The notes under the pieces: model-generated
Seen by the model: only the letters and a program-made list of their open reading frames with translations
Told to the model about the DNA's origin: nothing
Database searches by the model: none
Origin: Coprosoma sp963660615
GTDB taxonomy: Bacteria > Bacillota_I > Bacilli_A > RF39 > UBA660
Length of the DNA: 46,753 nucleotides
Direction: 5' to 3'
Assembly: GCA_963660615.1 (NCBI GenBank)
Contig: CAVKYE010000009.1
Span: forward strand, 1-46,753
Shown here: piece after piece, positions 23,785 to 31,854 of the stretch
Numbering within the stretch: position 1 is the stretch's first letter
Layout: the number at the start of each line of letters is the position of its first letter
Program-made: the position numbers and the translations under genes

Positions 23785-24088
23785 GTTCATCGATATGTTT
23801 TTTTAGTTGTTTTGCGTCGTCTCCAAAGATTATTTTTAGTTGGTTGTCAATTTCGACTATTCCTTGGGCACCCATTTTTTGAATGGCTTCTTTGTTTACT
23901 AGATCAATGTTGTGCAGATTGACGACGAAACGTGAATTGTTGACTTCATAATTGATTATATTTGCTTTTCCACCTAGATATTGTACTAGTTTGTTGGCGT
24001 CTAGTTTAAAGTCTTTCTTTTTTGATTTCATAATGGCAAAGGCTATTATGAGTAATATCGCTATTATGATTATGTATTGCCATGTCAT
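23777..24088 (-). CDS. Membrane-anchored EIIB-like domain lacking the phospho-cysteine
   Basis: One N-terminal membrane helix (IIIIAILLIIAFAIM) and an ~80-residue domain like PTS glucose-family EIIB: ANKLVQYLGGKANI, then NNSRFVVNL, then VNKEAIQKMGAQGIV and DDAKQLKKHI. In active EIIB the loop carries Cys before the x-T-R-L pattern. Here the place reads NNSR, with no Cys anywhere in the domain, so phosphotransfer to sugar is not expected. A sensory or scaffolding use is possible. It is divergent from rodA, with 136 bases between them. Confidence 0.72.
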   Translation of the reverse strand: MTWQYIIIIAILLIIAFAIMKSKKKDFKLDANKLVQYLGGKANIINYEVNNSRFVVNLHNIDLVNKEAIQKMGAQGIVEIDNQLKIIFGDDAKQLKKHIDELK

Positions 24089-24224
24089 TTTATCACCTAC
24101 CCTATTACATTATACTATAAATTTAATTTTTTTTAAAACTTTTTTTCTTGTTTATTGTATATTTGAAAAAGTTAGTGTATTATATTTATTAGTGAAAAAA
24201 AAGAAAGTAAAGGAGAATTTTTTT

Positions 24225-25355
24225 ATGAAGAATATTTCGAAATTTAAGGTTGATAAGACTATTTTGATACCAATTGTTTTATTTGCTTTTATTAGTATAT
24301 TTACTTTATATGGGGCTGATAGTATTTTGCCGTCTTCTATGGGTAATTTGGTAAATAAGCAGACTATGTGGTATATTTTAGGTTTTATTTTAGCTTATTT
24401 GGTGATGACGGTTGGTAATCATGCAATATACCGGGGAGTATGGATTTTATATGGGCTTGGTGTTTTGTCTTTGTTTGGTTTGTTTTTCTTTGGTGTCTCG
24501 ATTAATGAGGCAACTTGTTGGTACCAAATTGATAAGATTGGAACTATTCAGCCTAGTGAGTTTATGAAGATTATTTTGATTATTACTAATGCGACTTTGA
24601 TTGCTAAATTTAATGATGATTTTCCTAATCCGACGGTACGGGAAGAGTTTTATTTTTTGATTAAGGTTGGTATTGTTATTTTTATTCCGAGTATTCTTAC
24701 GTTTATGCAGCCGGATACGGGTGTTGTGCTTATATATTTACTTATTACTTTGGTTATGCTTTTTGTATCTGGTATTAGGTATCGTTGGTTTGCTATTTTA
24801 GGAGGACTTCTTTTAGCTTTTGTGGCTTTGGTTTTAGGTATTTATTTTATAAGTCAGGATTTGTTTATTAAGATATTTGGTACTAGTTTTTTCCTTCGTG
24901 TTGATAGGCTTCTTGATTGGTCTAATCAAAGTGGATATCAACTTGAAAATAGTTTGAGTGCGATTGGATCGGCTGGATTATTTGGACATGGTTGGAATAC
25001 TAATCCTATATATTTTCCTGAGGCTCAGACGGATTTCATTTTTGCGGTGTTTGCGAGTCATTTTGGTTTTATTGGTTCTGTTTTGTTACTTTCTTTGATT
25101 GCCTTTTTTGATATTAGGCTAATTATGCTGGCGGTTAGGAGTAATAAGCTTATTAATAAATATATGATTGCAGGGGTTACTGGTATGCTTATTTATCAGC
25201 AGGTTCAAAATATTGGAATGACTTTTGGACTTTTACCAATAACGGGTATTACTCTTCCTTTTATAAGTTATGGTGGTTCTAGTCTGCTTAGTTATATGTT
25301 GGCGATGGGTATGATTTTTAATATTTCTAATGAAAATATGCGATATACAAATTAA
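24225..25355 (+). CDS. rodA: RodA/FtsW-family glycan polymerase, RodA-like
   Basis: SEDS-family membrane glycosyltransferase polymerising lipid II in the elongation complex. About ten membrane helices. Signatures: CWYQIDKIGTIQPSEFMKI, TFMQPDTGV, PEAQTDFIFAVFASHFGF and GLLPITGITLPFISYGGSSL. The start ATG 24225 follows AAAGGAG; an open frame extends upstream but has no ribosome site and overlaps the EIIB-like gene. The length, 376 aa, is right. Lack of cell-division genes nearby and the overall pattern favour RodA over FtsW. It should work with the class B PBP at 15308-17422. Confidence 0.88.
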   Translation: MKNISKFKVDKTILIPIVLFAFISIFTLYGADSILPSSMGNLVNKQTMWYILGFILAYLVMTVGNHAIYRGVWILYGLGVLSLFGLFFFGVSINEATCWYQIDKIGTIQPSEFMKIILIITNATLIAKFNDDFPNPTVREEFYFLIKVGIVIFIPSILTFMQPDTGVVLIYLLITLVMLFVSGIRYRWFAILGGLLLAFVALVLGIYFISQDLFIKIFGTSFFLRVDRLLDWSNQSGYQLENSLSAIGSAGLFGHGWNTNPIYFPEAQTDFIFAVFASHFGFIGSVLLLSLIAFFDIRLIMLAVRSNKLINKYMIAGVTGMLIYQQVQNIGMTFGLLPITGITLPFISYGGSSLLSYMLAMGMIFNISNENMRYTN

Positions 25356-25384
25356 ACTTCACCTTTGACGTGAAGTTTTTTCTT
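25354..25384. terminator. Terminator between rodA and the second Tat-type lipoprotein gene
   Basis: Stem AAACTTCAC (25354-25362) / GTGAAGTTT (25370-25378). The plus strand continues TTTTTTCTTTT, so it is strong for rodA. The minus side (TTTAATTT) is weaker. It encodes the last residues of the minus-strand gene. Confidence 0.85.
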
Positions 25385-25823
25385 TTGAATAATCAAGTTC
25401 TTGATTTTTTTCTTTTAGGATTTCTAATATGTTTCTTATTTCTTCTATGGTATATTCGCTTTTTTCGCCGTAGGCTTCATAAAAATATTCGATTATGTTA
25501 TCATGATAACGAATTTGATGTTTTATGTTCATTTCGCTTACGGCTTCTTCATATTTTTGATATTCTAGAGGTTCTTTTTTTGTTTCTATTGTTTCGTTAT
25601 TAATTTCTAGTAAAATTCCTGAGTATTTTTGAGTTTCTTCTTGATGTACTCTGTATATTATGACTTCTTTGCTTTCATTATCACATAAGCCGTATTCATA
25701 GAGTGTTAGTTTTTCTTTGCTTATTTTTGTTTCTTTTTGAGTGCAGCCGGTTAGGTTTCCTACCATTATTGTTCCTATGGTTATTCCGACTGCTTTTATG
25801 AAATTTCTTCTTGATAGTACCAT
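25359..25823 (-). CDS. Second putative Tat-exported lipoprotein, unknown function
   Basis: The N-terminus MVLSRRNFIKAVGITIG has the twin-arginine pattern S-R-R-N-F-I-K, and VGNLTGC is a lipobox with Cys27. The mature ~125 residues are acidic, with a beta-like first half (LTLYEYGLCDNESKEVIIY) and a helical C-terminus (YTIEEIRNILEILKEKNQE). No known domain was seen. The last codons (KTSRQR) are read through the rodA terminator hairpin. It shares signal design with the protein at 7086-7694, suggesting both depend on a Tat translocase encoded elsewhere. Confidence 0.7.
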   Translation of the reverse strand: MVLSRRNFIKAVGITIGTIMVGNLTGCTQKETKISKEKLTLYEYGLCDNESKEVIIYRVHQEETQKYSGILLEINNETIETKKEPLEYQKYEEAVSEMNIKHQIRYHDNIIEYFYEAYGEKSEYTIEEIRNILEILKEKNQELDYSKEKTSRQR

Positions 25824-25875
25824 ATTACACCTCTAATCTAAGTTAATAATATCATAATAGATTTTTTTTGTAAAG

Positions 25876-25897
25876 AAAAACAGCTTAGTTAGCTGCG
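25876..25897 (-). terminator. Terminator after rpmF
   Basis: Stem CAGCT (25881-25885) / AGCTG (25891-25895), followed on the minus strand by TTTTTC. The rpmF stop is inside the hairpin. Confidence 0.65.
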
Positions 25898-26070
25898 TTT
25901 GTTTCAAAAACTTCTTTTCCTTTGTAAGTTCCACAGTTTTTGCAGACTCTGTGTGGTTTTACATCAGCGCCACACTTTGGACACTTAGTTGTAGTTTTTT
26001 CATCAATTTTGTAATGTGTACGACGTTTTCTACCTCTAGTGTTACTAACTTTTCTAGCTGGTACTGCCAT
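25885..26070 (-). CDS. rpmF: Ribosomal protein L32
   Basis: MAVPARKVSNTRGRKRRTHY is the invariant L32 start. CPKC...CKNC at about residues 30-47 makes the zinc ribbon, so this is the zinc-binding form. The length, 61 aa, is normal. It follows the yceD-like gene by 12 bases, the usual yceD-rpmF pairing. Confidence 0.97.
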   Translation of the reverse strand: MAVPARKVSNTRGRKRRTHYKIDEKTTTKCPKCGADVKPHRVCKNCGTYKGKEVFETNAAN

Positions 26071-26082
26071 TTTTCACACCTC

Positions 26083-26562
26083 CTATAATAAATCTTTCAA
26101 TTTAGCTAAATTTGGATTTACCTTTTCTTCTTCTTCGGTAATTAGTTCCCAACCGTTTCCAGATGTTTTAACATCACTTATATCATCACTAACAACTTTT
26201 ATGGGAATTTCCATTAATATATTTTCCCATATTATTGGCAAAATATCAATAGTTTTTTGATTCTTTTCGCAAATTTGTCCAAATTCTTTGAAAATTTCGT
26301 CTAAATTTCCTTTTATTTCTGTTTCAAATTCGTGATTAACTGGTTTTAAGGTAATTGAACAAGGAAGGACCATTGTTCCTTTTATTATTATATTAATTTC
26401 ATAATCGTTTAGACTATTTTTGTTAATATATCCTTTTATTTTTACGTTATTTAATTCTATTATTTCTGAATTTTTTAGTTTTTCTTTTGGAAAATTGTAG
26501 GTTTCATTTATTTCAATAAGATTAAAAATTCCAGATTTTAAAGAAGAAATATCAATAATCAC
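26083..26562 (-). CDS. YceD/DUF177 family protein (23S rRNA accumulation)
   Basis: A 159-residue soluble protein directly before rpmF. The pattern MIIDISSLKSGIFNLIEINE, then KGTMVLPCSITLKPVNHEFE and a late GNGWELIT...NPNLAKLKDLL, matches YceD/YlbN proteins, which couple rpmF expression with 23S rRNA processing or accumulation in other bacteria. Only one Cys of the usual motif is present. The final DPRLAKL-like end appears as NPNLAKL. Divergent from tmcAL (ylbM), as expected from the Bacillus ylbM-ylbN-rpmF neighbourhood, although the orientation differs. Confidence 0.85.
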   Translation of the reverse strand: MIIDISSLKSGIFNLIEINETYNFPKEKLKNSEIIELNNVKIKGYINKNSLNDYEINIIIKGTMVLPCSITLKPVNHEFETEIKGNLDEIFKEFGQICEKNQKTIDILPIIWENILMEIPIKVVSDDISDVKTSGNGWELITEEEEKVNPNLAKLKDLL

Positions 26563-26698
26563 AAAATCACCTCTGTTTTATATTATAAATTATTTTCTTT
26601 TTAAAATCAATGTTTGTTTTGGTTATTTTTTTGTAACTATGGCAATCTCCTTGAAATTTTTTTTTGATTTTTTTATAATGTTATTAGGAGTTGGTTTT

Positions 26699-27832
26699 AT
26701 GAAAGCGGTTGGAATAGTTTGTGAATATAATCCTTTTCACAATGGACATATATATCATATTAATAAGATAAGAGAAATGTATCCTGATTATATTATTGTT
26801 TTGGTGATGAGTGGGAATTTTACTCAGCGGGGGGATGTGAGTGTTATTGATAAGTGGGATAAGACGGATATTGCTTTGAATTATGTTGATTTGGTGGTGG
26901 AGCTTCCTTTTCCTTTTGCAACTAGTAGTGCGGATACTTTTGCTTATGGGGCAACTGGTATTTTGAAGGCTTTGGATGTTTCGGTGATGGTTTTTGGAGC
27001 TGAAAGTCTTACTCCTGATGAGCTTAGGGCGATTGCGGATGCGCAAAAAAAGGATGATTATAATAAACGGGTTTTGAAATATATGAATGATGGTAATAAT
27101 TATCCTACTAGTTTATCTAAGGCGGTTTATGATTTTACGAAGATAAAGATTAGCTCACCCAATGATCTGCTTGGGTTAAGTTATGTTAAGGCGCTTGATG
27201 GCTCTAGTATTACTCCTATTACTATTAAGAGGACTAATGATTATAATGATAAAAATTTTAGTGGTGATATTTCTAGTGCGACTAGTATTAGAAATGGTCT
27301 TCGTCATAGGTGTGATGTTAGTGATTATGTGCCTTTGGAAACTATGGTTTATTTGAAGAAACATCTTCATTATAATTTTCAATATTTTGATTTGCTTAAA
27401 TATAAGATTATAAGTGAAATTGATCATTTGGATAGGTATTTGAATGTTGATGAAGGTATTGAAAATAGGATTAGAAAATATATTTATGGGGTTTCTTCTT
27501 TGGAGGAATTAATTAGTAAGGTTAAATGTAAGAGGTTTACTTATAATAAGTTAAATAGGATGTTTACTTATATTCTTTGTGGGTACACTAAGGAGGATGC
27601 GAGAAAATATAAGAAGTTAGAGTATATAAGGGTTCTTGGATTTAATAAGTGTGGCAGGAAGTATTTGAAGGCGGTTAAAGAGTATTCTAGTTTACCAATA
27701 ATTACTAAATATACGAGTAAGTATAAATCTTTAAGTATTGAGATGAAGGCTAGTTTTGTGTATTATTCAAAAGAAAAAGATAAGATTGATTTAACTTTAA
27801 TGGAATATAAACATAAACCCATTATTAAATAG
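26699..27832 (+). CDS. tmcAL: tRNA(Met) cytidine acetate ligase (YlbM)
   Basis: Makes N4-acetylcytidine at the wobble base of elongator tRNA-Met using acetate and ATP. The N-terminal nucleotidyltransferase fold shows GIVCEYNPFHNGHIYHI (HxGH-like), VMSGNFTQRGD, DLVVELPFPFATSSADTFA and VFGAESL. SATSIRNGLRH appears mid-protein. The start ATG 26699 follows TAGGAG, and the open frame before it has no ribosome site. The length, 377 aa, is normal. The 3' end overlaps the convergent mutM by 8 bases. The neighbouring yceD-rpmF pair supports the YlbM assignment. Confidence 0.93.
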   Translation: MKAVGIVCEYNPFHNGHIYHINKIREMYPDYIIVLVMSGNFTQRGDVSVIDKWDKTDIALNYVDLVVELPFPFATSSADTFAYGATGILKALDVSVMVFGAESLTPDELRAIADAQKKDDYNKRVLKYMNDGNNYPTSLSKAVYDFTKIKISSPNDLLGLSYVKALDGSSITPITIKRTNDYNDKNFSGDISSATSIRNGLRHRCDVSDYVPLETMVYLKKHLHYNFQYFDLLKYKIISEIDHLDRYLNVDEGIENRIRKYIYGVSSLEELISKVKCKRFTYNKLNRMFTYILCGYTKEDARKYKKLEYIRVLGFNKCGRKYLKAVKEYSSLPIITKYTSKYKSLSIEMKASFVYYSKEKDKIDLTLMEYKHKPIIK

Positions 27833-28646
27833 TCTTATCTTTTTGGCAGTTGGGGCAATAATATGTACCTCTTCCACCGATTGTTGTTTTGATTATTTTT
27901 TGGTTACAATTTGGGCAGGTTTGTTTGGTGTGAACTAGAAGTTCGTTTTGAAATCTTCCATGTACTCCTTCAGATGATGTGTAACTTTTTATGGTTGTTC
28001 CTCCTTTTTTGATGGCTTTTTCTAGGGTTATTTGGGTGTTTTTTATTATGTCTTTTAGGTTTTTATCTGTTAGTTCGTTTCCTTTTATATTGGGATTTAT
28101 ATAGCTTAAAAAAAGTATTTCATCAGCGTAGATGTTCCCGATTCCAACTATTATACTTTGGTCTAAGAGGTTTGTTTTTATTGGTTTGTTATTTAATTTT
28201 GTTTTTAGATATCTGGGGGTTAAGGCTTTATCCCAAGGCTCTAATCCTAAATCTTTTAATGGTTTTGTTTTTTCAATATCTTTTTTGGGAAGCAAGTACA
28301 TTTTTCCAAATTTTCTGGTATCATGATATCTTAATTCTGTTTTATCTGAAAATAGGAATATTACGTGTTCATGCTTTTCTTTTTTTTCGCCTTTTTTTCT
28401 GATAAAGTATTTTCCTTCCATCCTTAGGTGTGAGAGTAAAAAGTAGTCATCTAGTTCAAACATTAACCATTTGCCGCGTCTTAGGATGTCATTTATTTGT
28501 TGGTTTTTGATTTTTTCTTTGAATTCTTCTTTTTTGGGATATGCTATGATGTTATCCCAATATATGCTGGCGAGGATTATTTTTTTGTTTAGGACTTGTT
28601 TTTTTAAGGTATTTTTTACTGTTTCTACTTCTGGTAATTCTGGCAT
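27825..28646 (-). CDS. mutM: Formamidopyrimidine-DNA glycosylase
   Basis: Removes oxidised purines such as 8-oxoguanine and nicks the abasic site. It begins MPELPEVETV, with the catalytic Pro after Met removal and Glu next to it. RRGKWLMFEL holds the conserved Lys near 58. SIIVGIGNIYADEILFL is the H2TH region, and the C-terminal zinc finger is CPNC...CPNC with GRGTYY between. The length, 273 aa, is typical. It is predicted to act with Nfo and PolA, both encoded in this window. Confidence 0.96.
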   Translation of the reverse strand: MPELPEVETVKNTLKKQVLNKKIILASIYWDNIIAYPKKEEFKEKIKNQQINDILRRGKWLMFELDDYFLLSHLRMEGKYFIRKKGEKKEKHEHVIFLFSDKTELRYHDTRKFGKMYLLPKKDIEKTKPLKDLGLEPWDKALTPRYLKTKLNNKPIKTNLLDQSIIVGIGNIYADEILFLSYINPNIKGNELTDKNLKDIIKNTQITLEKAIKKGGTTIKSYTSSEGVHGRFQNELLVHTKQTCPNCNQKIIKTTIGGRGTYYCPNCQKDKTI

Positions 28647-28705
28647 AGTATCACTCCGATCAGTAAATATTATAGCATAAATTAAAAGAAATAGTTAATG
28701 GGAAA

Positions 28706-28906
28706 CTATTCCTTTGCATCAATTATTATTTTACCATCTTTGGTAGTTTCTACTTTTGTTTTTTTAAATACTTTTTGATAAATCATGTAGCCGATAAATA
28801 GGACGGCTAGGATGATGAAGGCGTAGAAAAATACGATCATTAAAACGATGGCAATGATAACTGATATTACATATAATATAATTTTTTTTATGGTTTCGGT
28901 GTTCAT
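28706..28906 (-). CDS. Small membrane protein, unknown
   Basis: Two closely spaced or one long hydrophobic segment (IILYVISVIIAIVLM, FFYAFIILAVLFIGY) followed by a basic/polar tail (KVFKKTKVETTKDGK). ATGs at 28915 and 28906 are in frame, and the AAAAGAG site fits the second better, giving 66 residues. It resembles YceK-like or phage-shock-type small membrane proteins only in size. No function can be assigned. It lies between adh and mutM and ends 60 bases before mutM starts. Confidence 0.6.
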   Translation of the reverse strand: MNTETIKKIILYVISVIIAIVLMIVFFYAFIILAVLFIGYMIYQKVFKKTKVETTKDGKIIIDAKE

Positions 28907-28922
28907 ATTTTTCATCTCTTTT

Positions 28923-29927
28923 CTATAAAGTAGGATCTACTAGAATTTTAACGGCATCATCTTCTCCTGATGTAAGTCTTTCGTAGGCTTTTTGAACGCC
29001 TTCTAATGGTACTACGTCTGAGATAAATTTGGTAACGTCTATTTCTTTATTACTCATAAGTGTGATACATTTATTAAATTCTTCATATGTATAGGCAATT
29101 GATCCTTGAATGGTGTTTTCACGCATTACACCCATAATAGATGGGATGGTTATTGGTTCCATTGAAACTCCTACTAAAACTATTTTTCCACCTGGTTTTA
29201 TCATTGTAAGGGCTGATGTCACGGCGTTTGAATTACCACAACATTCAATTACTTTGTCAAACCTTGATTGGTAGGTACTTATATCTTCTAGTGGATTTAT
29301 CCATTCATCACATACTCCTAGAGTTTTGGCTTTTGCTCCTCTTTTTTTGTTTGTTTCTGAGATTATGACTTTTGCTCCACTTTTTTTAGCAAACATAGCT
29401 GATACAAGTCCAATAATGCCTGCTCCTATTATTAGTACTGTCTCGCCTATTTTGATGTCTGCTAGGTTAACGGCATGAAGTCCTACGGCAGTTGGTTCTA
29501 CCATGGCTACTTCTTCATCACTAATATTGTCTGGAACTTTTATTACCATATCACTTCTTACTGATATTTCTTTTGTAAGGCCTCCTGGATTTGTTAATGA
29601 AAGGCCTGTTGCATATTTCCATGTATCAATGCAGTACTGGATATTTCCACTTTTACAAGCTTCACAATGACCACATGGTGAAAGTGGAAGTCCGGTTACT
29701 CTGTCTCCTACTTTTAGGTCTTTTCTGTTTCCGGCATCTTTTACTATTCCACAGTATTCATGACCCATAACAAGTCCTTTTGGTTCACCCATTACCCAGT
29801 AATGAATATCTGAACCGCAAATTCCGGTTTTTAGTATTGATATAATTACGTTTTCGTTATCAATAACTGGTTCGTTTATTTCTCCTATTTCGAATTCTTT
29901 TTTGTCTTTTATTTTTACACATTTCAT
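28923..29927 (-). CDS. Zinc-dependent medium-chain alcohol/polyol dehydrogenase
   Basis: NAD(P)-linked oxidoreductase of the sorbitol/threonine/butanediol dehydrogenase group. The catalytic zinc site is GICGSDIHYW and GHEYCG. The structural zinc site is CGHCEACKSGNIQYC. The Rossmann fold shows VLIIGAGIIGLVSA. The start ATG 29927 follows AGAGGTG, and the 30 codons before it lack a ribosome site. The length is 334 aa. Substrate cannot be fixed by eye. It stands alone with an AT-rich upstream region and no metabolic partners. Confidence 0.88.
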   Translation of the reverse strand: MKCVKIKDKKEFEIGEINEPVIDNENVIISILKTGICGSDIHYWVMGEPKGLVMGHEYCGIVKDAGNRKDLKVGDRVTGLPLSPCGHCEACKSGNIQYCIDTWKYATGLSLTNPGGLTKEISVRSDMVIKVPDNISDEEVAMVEPTAVGLHAVNLADIKIGETVLIIGAGIIGLVSAMFAKKSGAKVIISETNKKRGAKAKTLGVCDEWINPLEDISTYQSRFDKVIECCGNSNAVTSALTMIKPGGKIVLVGVSMEPITIPSIMGVMRENTIQGSIAYTYEEFNKCITLMSNKEIDVTKFISDVVPLEGVQKAYERLTSGEDDAVKILVDPTL

Positions 29928-30079
29928 ATTATCACCTCTATTATAATAATAACATAAAATTACTATAATTAATAGTGATTTATTAGAATTTGACGTGTAG
30001 ATGACATTATTAAACATTTTTGGGTAAATATTTTCATTATATTATCTTTATTAATAATAATTTTAAATATTATTGAATA

Positions 30080-30118
30080 AAAAAAGCCATCTAATTTAGG
30101 TCTGAATTAGATGACTTT
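30080..30118 (-). terminator. Intrinsic terminator of serS
   Basis: Twelve-base stem 30085-30096 / 30105-30116 with one G-T pair, and T7 on the minus strand side. Confidence 0.85.
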
Positions 30119-30121
30119 TTA

Positions 30122-31405
30122 TTATTTTATACAAATTTTTTCTTTTCCACCCATGTAAGGTCTTAGGGCTTTTGGAATGTTTATGCTTCCATCTTCGTTG
30201 TAGTTGTTTTCTATTACGCCGATTAGTCCACGTGGGGTGGCTAGGACTGTGTTGTTTAGGGTTGTTACGTATTCATTTCCTTTTTCGGTTTTCATTCTTA
30301 TTCCTAGTCTTCTTGCTTGGGCGTCTCCTAATATTGAGCAGCTTCCTACTTCAAAGTATTTTTTTTGTCTTGGACTCCAAGCTTCTACATCACATGATTT
30401 TACTTTTAGGTCGGCTAGGTCTCCACTACAACATTCTAGGGTTCTAACTGGTACGTCTAGGCTTCTGAAAAATTCTACGGTGTATTTCCACATTTTGTTA
30501 TACCAATCCATTCCTTGTTCTTTTTTGCATAAAACTATCATTTCTTGTTTTTCGAATTGATGTACTCTATATAATCCTCTTTCTTCTATTCCGTGGGCAC
30601 CGACTTCTTTTCTAAAGCATGGTGAATATGATGTCATGGCAATTGGTAGTTTTTTTTCTTCGATTATTTGGTCTTTGAATTTTCCTATCATGCTGTGTTC
30701 TGATGTACCTATTAGATATAGGTCTTCACCTTCTATTTTGTACATCATGGCATCCATTTCTTCGAAACTCATTACACCGGTTACAACGTCGCTTCTTATC
30801 ATGAATGGTGGGATGGCATAGGTGAATCCTTTTTCTATCATGAAATCTCTGGCATAGCTAAGCATGGCTGAATGTAGTCTGGCGATGTCTCCTATTAGGT
30901 AATAAAATCCATTACCGCTTGTTCTTCCGGCACTTTCTTTGTCTAGTCCGTTTAGACGTTCACATATATCGGCATGGTATGGTATTTCGTAGTTTGGTAC
31001 GAATGGTTCTCCAAATTTTTCGTTTTCTTTATTTTTGGTATCGTCTTCACCGATTGGTACTGATTTATCTATGATGTTTGGGATTACCATCATGTCTTCT
31101 TTTATTTTTTTGTTTAGTCTTTCTTCTTTTTCTTCTAGTTCGCTTATTTGAAGGCTGTATTTACTTATTTCTTCTTTTATTTTGTTTGCTTCTTCTTTGT
31201 TTTTTTCTCTCATTAGTTTGCCAATTTGGGCGCTTTTTTCGTTTTTTAGGGCTCTTAGTTCATCGCCTTTTTGTTTGGCTTTTCTTGCTTCTATATCTAG
31301 ATTATAGATTTCATCTACGAGTGGTAGTTTTTTGTCTTGAAATTTTTTCTTTATGTTTTCTTTTACTAGTTCTTTGTTTTCTCTAATTATTTTTATGTCT
31401 ATCAT
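30122..31405 (-). CDS. serS: Seryl-tRNA synthetase
   Basis: Class II synthetase charging tRNA-Ser. The N-terminal ~110 residues form the tRNA-binding antiparallel coiled coil (KQKGDELRALKNEKSAQIGK, LEEKEERLNKKIKE). The catalytic domain has motif 2 CFRKEVGAH...GLYRVHQFEK, the EVGSCS patch and motif 3 NNTVLATPRGLIGVIENN. The length, 427 aa, is normal. It follows a 60-residue gene by 15 bases, under a Ser-specifier T-box, which independently supports the assignment. Confidence 0.97.
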   Translation of the reverse strand: MIDIKIIRENKELVKENIKKKFQDKKLPLVDEIYNLDIEARKAKQKGDELRALKNEKSAQIGKLMREKNKEEANKIKEEISKYSLQISELEEKEERLNKKIKEDMMVIPNIIDKSVPIGEDDTKNKENEKFGEPFVPNYEIPYHADICERLNGLDKESAGRTSGNGFYYLIGDIARLHSAMLSYARDFMIEKGFTYAIPPFMIRSDVVTGVMSFEEMDAMMYKIEGEDLYLIGTSEHSMIGKFKDQIIEEKKLPIAMTSYSPCFRKEVGAHGIEERGLYRVHQFEKQEMIVLCKKEQGMDWYNKMWKYTVEFFRSLDVPVRTLECCSGDLADLKVKSCDVEAWSPRQKKYFEVGSCSILGDAQARRLGIRMKTEKGNEYVTTLNNTVLATPRGLIGVIENNYNEDGSINIPKALRPYMGGKEKICIK

Positions 31406-31420
31406 TTTATTTCCTTCTTT

Positions 31421-31603
31421 CTATCTTCTTTTGTTTGCCATTTCCATCATAACACTTTGCATTCTTATTTTCATAAGTTCGTCTCTTATTTCTTTTATTT
31501 GCGAGGCGTATTCATCTGCTAGTTTGGTGTTTTTGTTTTCTCTAGCTTCTTTTTCTTTTTGTTTGAGTGTTACTATTCTTCTTTTGATTTCTTCTGCTTC
31601 CAT
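31421..31603 (-). CDS. Small coiled-coil protein cotranscribed with serS
   Basis: 60 residues of almost pure charged helix: MEAEEIKRRIVTLKQKEKEA, then DEYASQIKEIRDELMKIRMQ. An AAAGGAGGAAC site supports expression. It is the first gene after the Ser T-box, so it should rise when tRNA-Ser is uncharged. The C-terminal arm resembles helical hairpins of many proteins and gives no family. I do not recognise it. It is not a fragment of SerS, whose own coiled coil is complete. Confidence 0.65.
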   Translation of the reverse strand: MEAEEIKRRIVTLKQKEKEARENKNTKLADEYASQIKEIRDELMKIRMQSVMMEMANKRR

Positions 31604-31616
31604 TTGTTCCTCCTTT

Positions 31617-31820
31617 TTTACATAAAAAGACTATCTATAGGAGCATTTATGAATGCGGTACCATCCTATTAATAGTCTTAATTATGGGATAACGGCTTTA
31701 ACCGGTAAGTTTTAGCTTACTTTCCGAAGTAGATTCATATAAGTTTTATACTAGTTTCCACCAAGCACTAGTTCTCTATTAATATACGCTTATATTACTA
31801 TTCTTCATCAACAAGTTATA
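31617..31820 (-). promoter_or_regulatory. T-box leader, serine specifier
   Basis: The minus strand has the T-box core AGGATGGTACCGC with TCCT downstream to complete the antiterminator. Stem I arms ATATAAG / CTTATAT, apical CTAGT / ACTAG, the AGTA on the 5' side and GAATCTAC on the 3' side place specifier TCT (Ser) at 31733-31731. AAGACTAT and ATAGTCTT bracket the T-box region, and T5 follows. Specifier and serS agree. Confidence 0.92.
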
Positions 31821-31825
31821 AGTTT

Positions 31826-31854
31826 ATATTATCATTTTTTTGTTATCTCGTCAA
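31826..31854 (-). promoter_or_regulatory. Promoter of the serS T-box operon
   Basis: TTGACG (31854-31849), 17 bases, TAATAT (31831-31826). The -35 lies inside the 3' end of the upstream gene. Confidence 0.65.

Noticed and set aside
23952..24224. Long N-terminal extension of RodA
   Set aside because: The open frame before 24225 has no ribosome site, overlaps the divergent EIIB-like gene and is not RodA-like. The ATG at 24225 has AAAGGAG.
7086..25823. Recoding of TGA as tryptophan, as in Mycoplasma
   Set aside because: Genes use TGG for Trp at conserved positions, and TGA serves as a terminal stop (for example 25359-25361), so the standard code applies.
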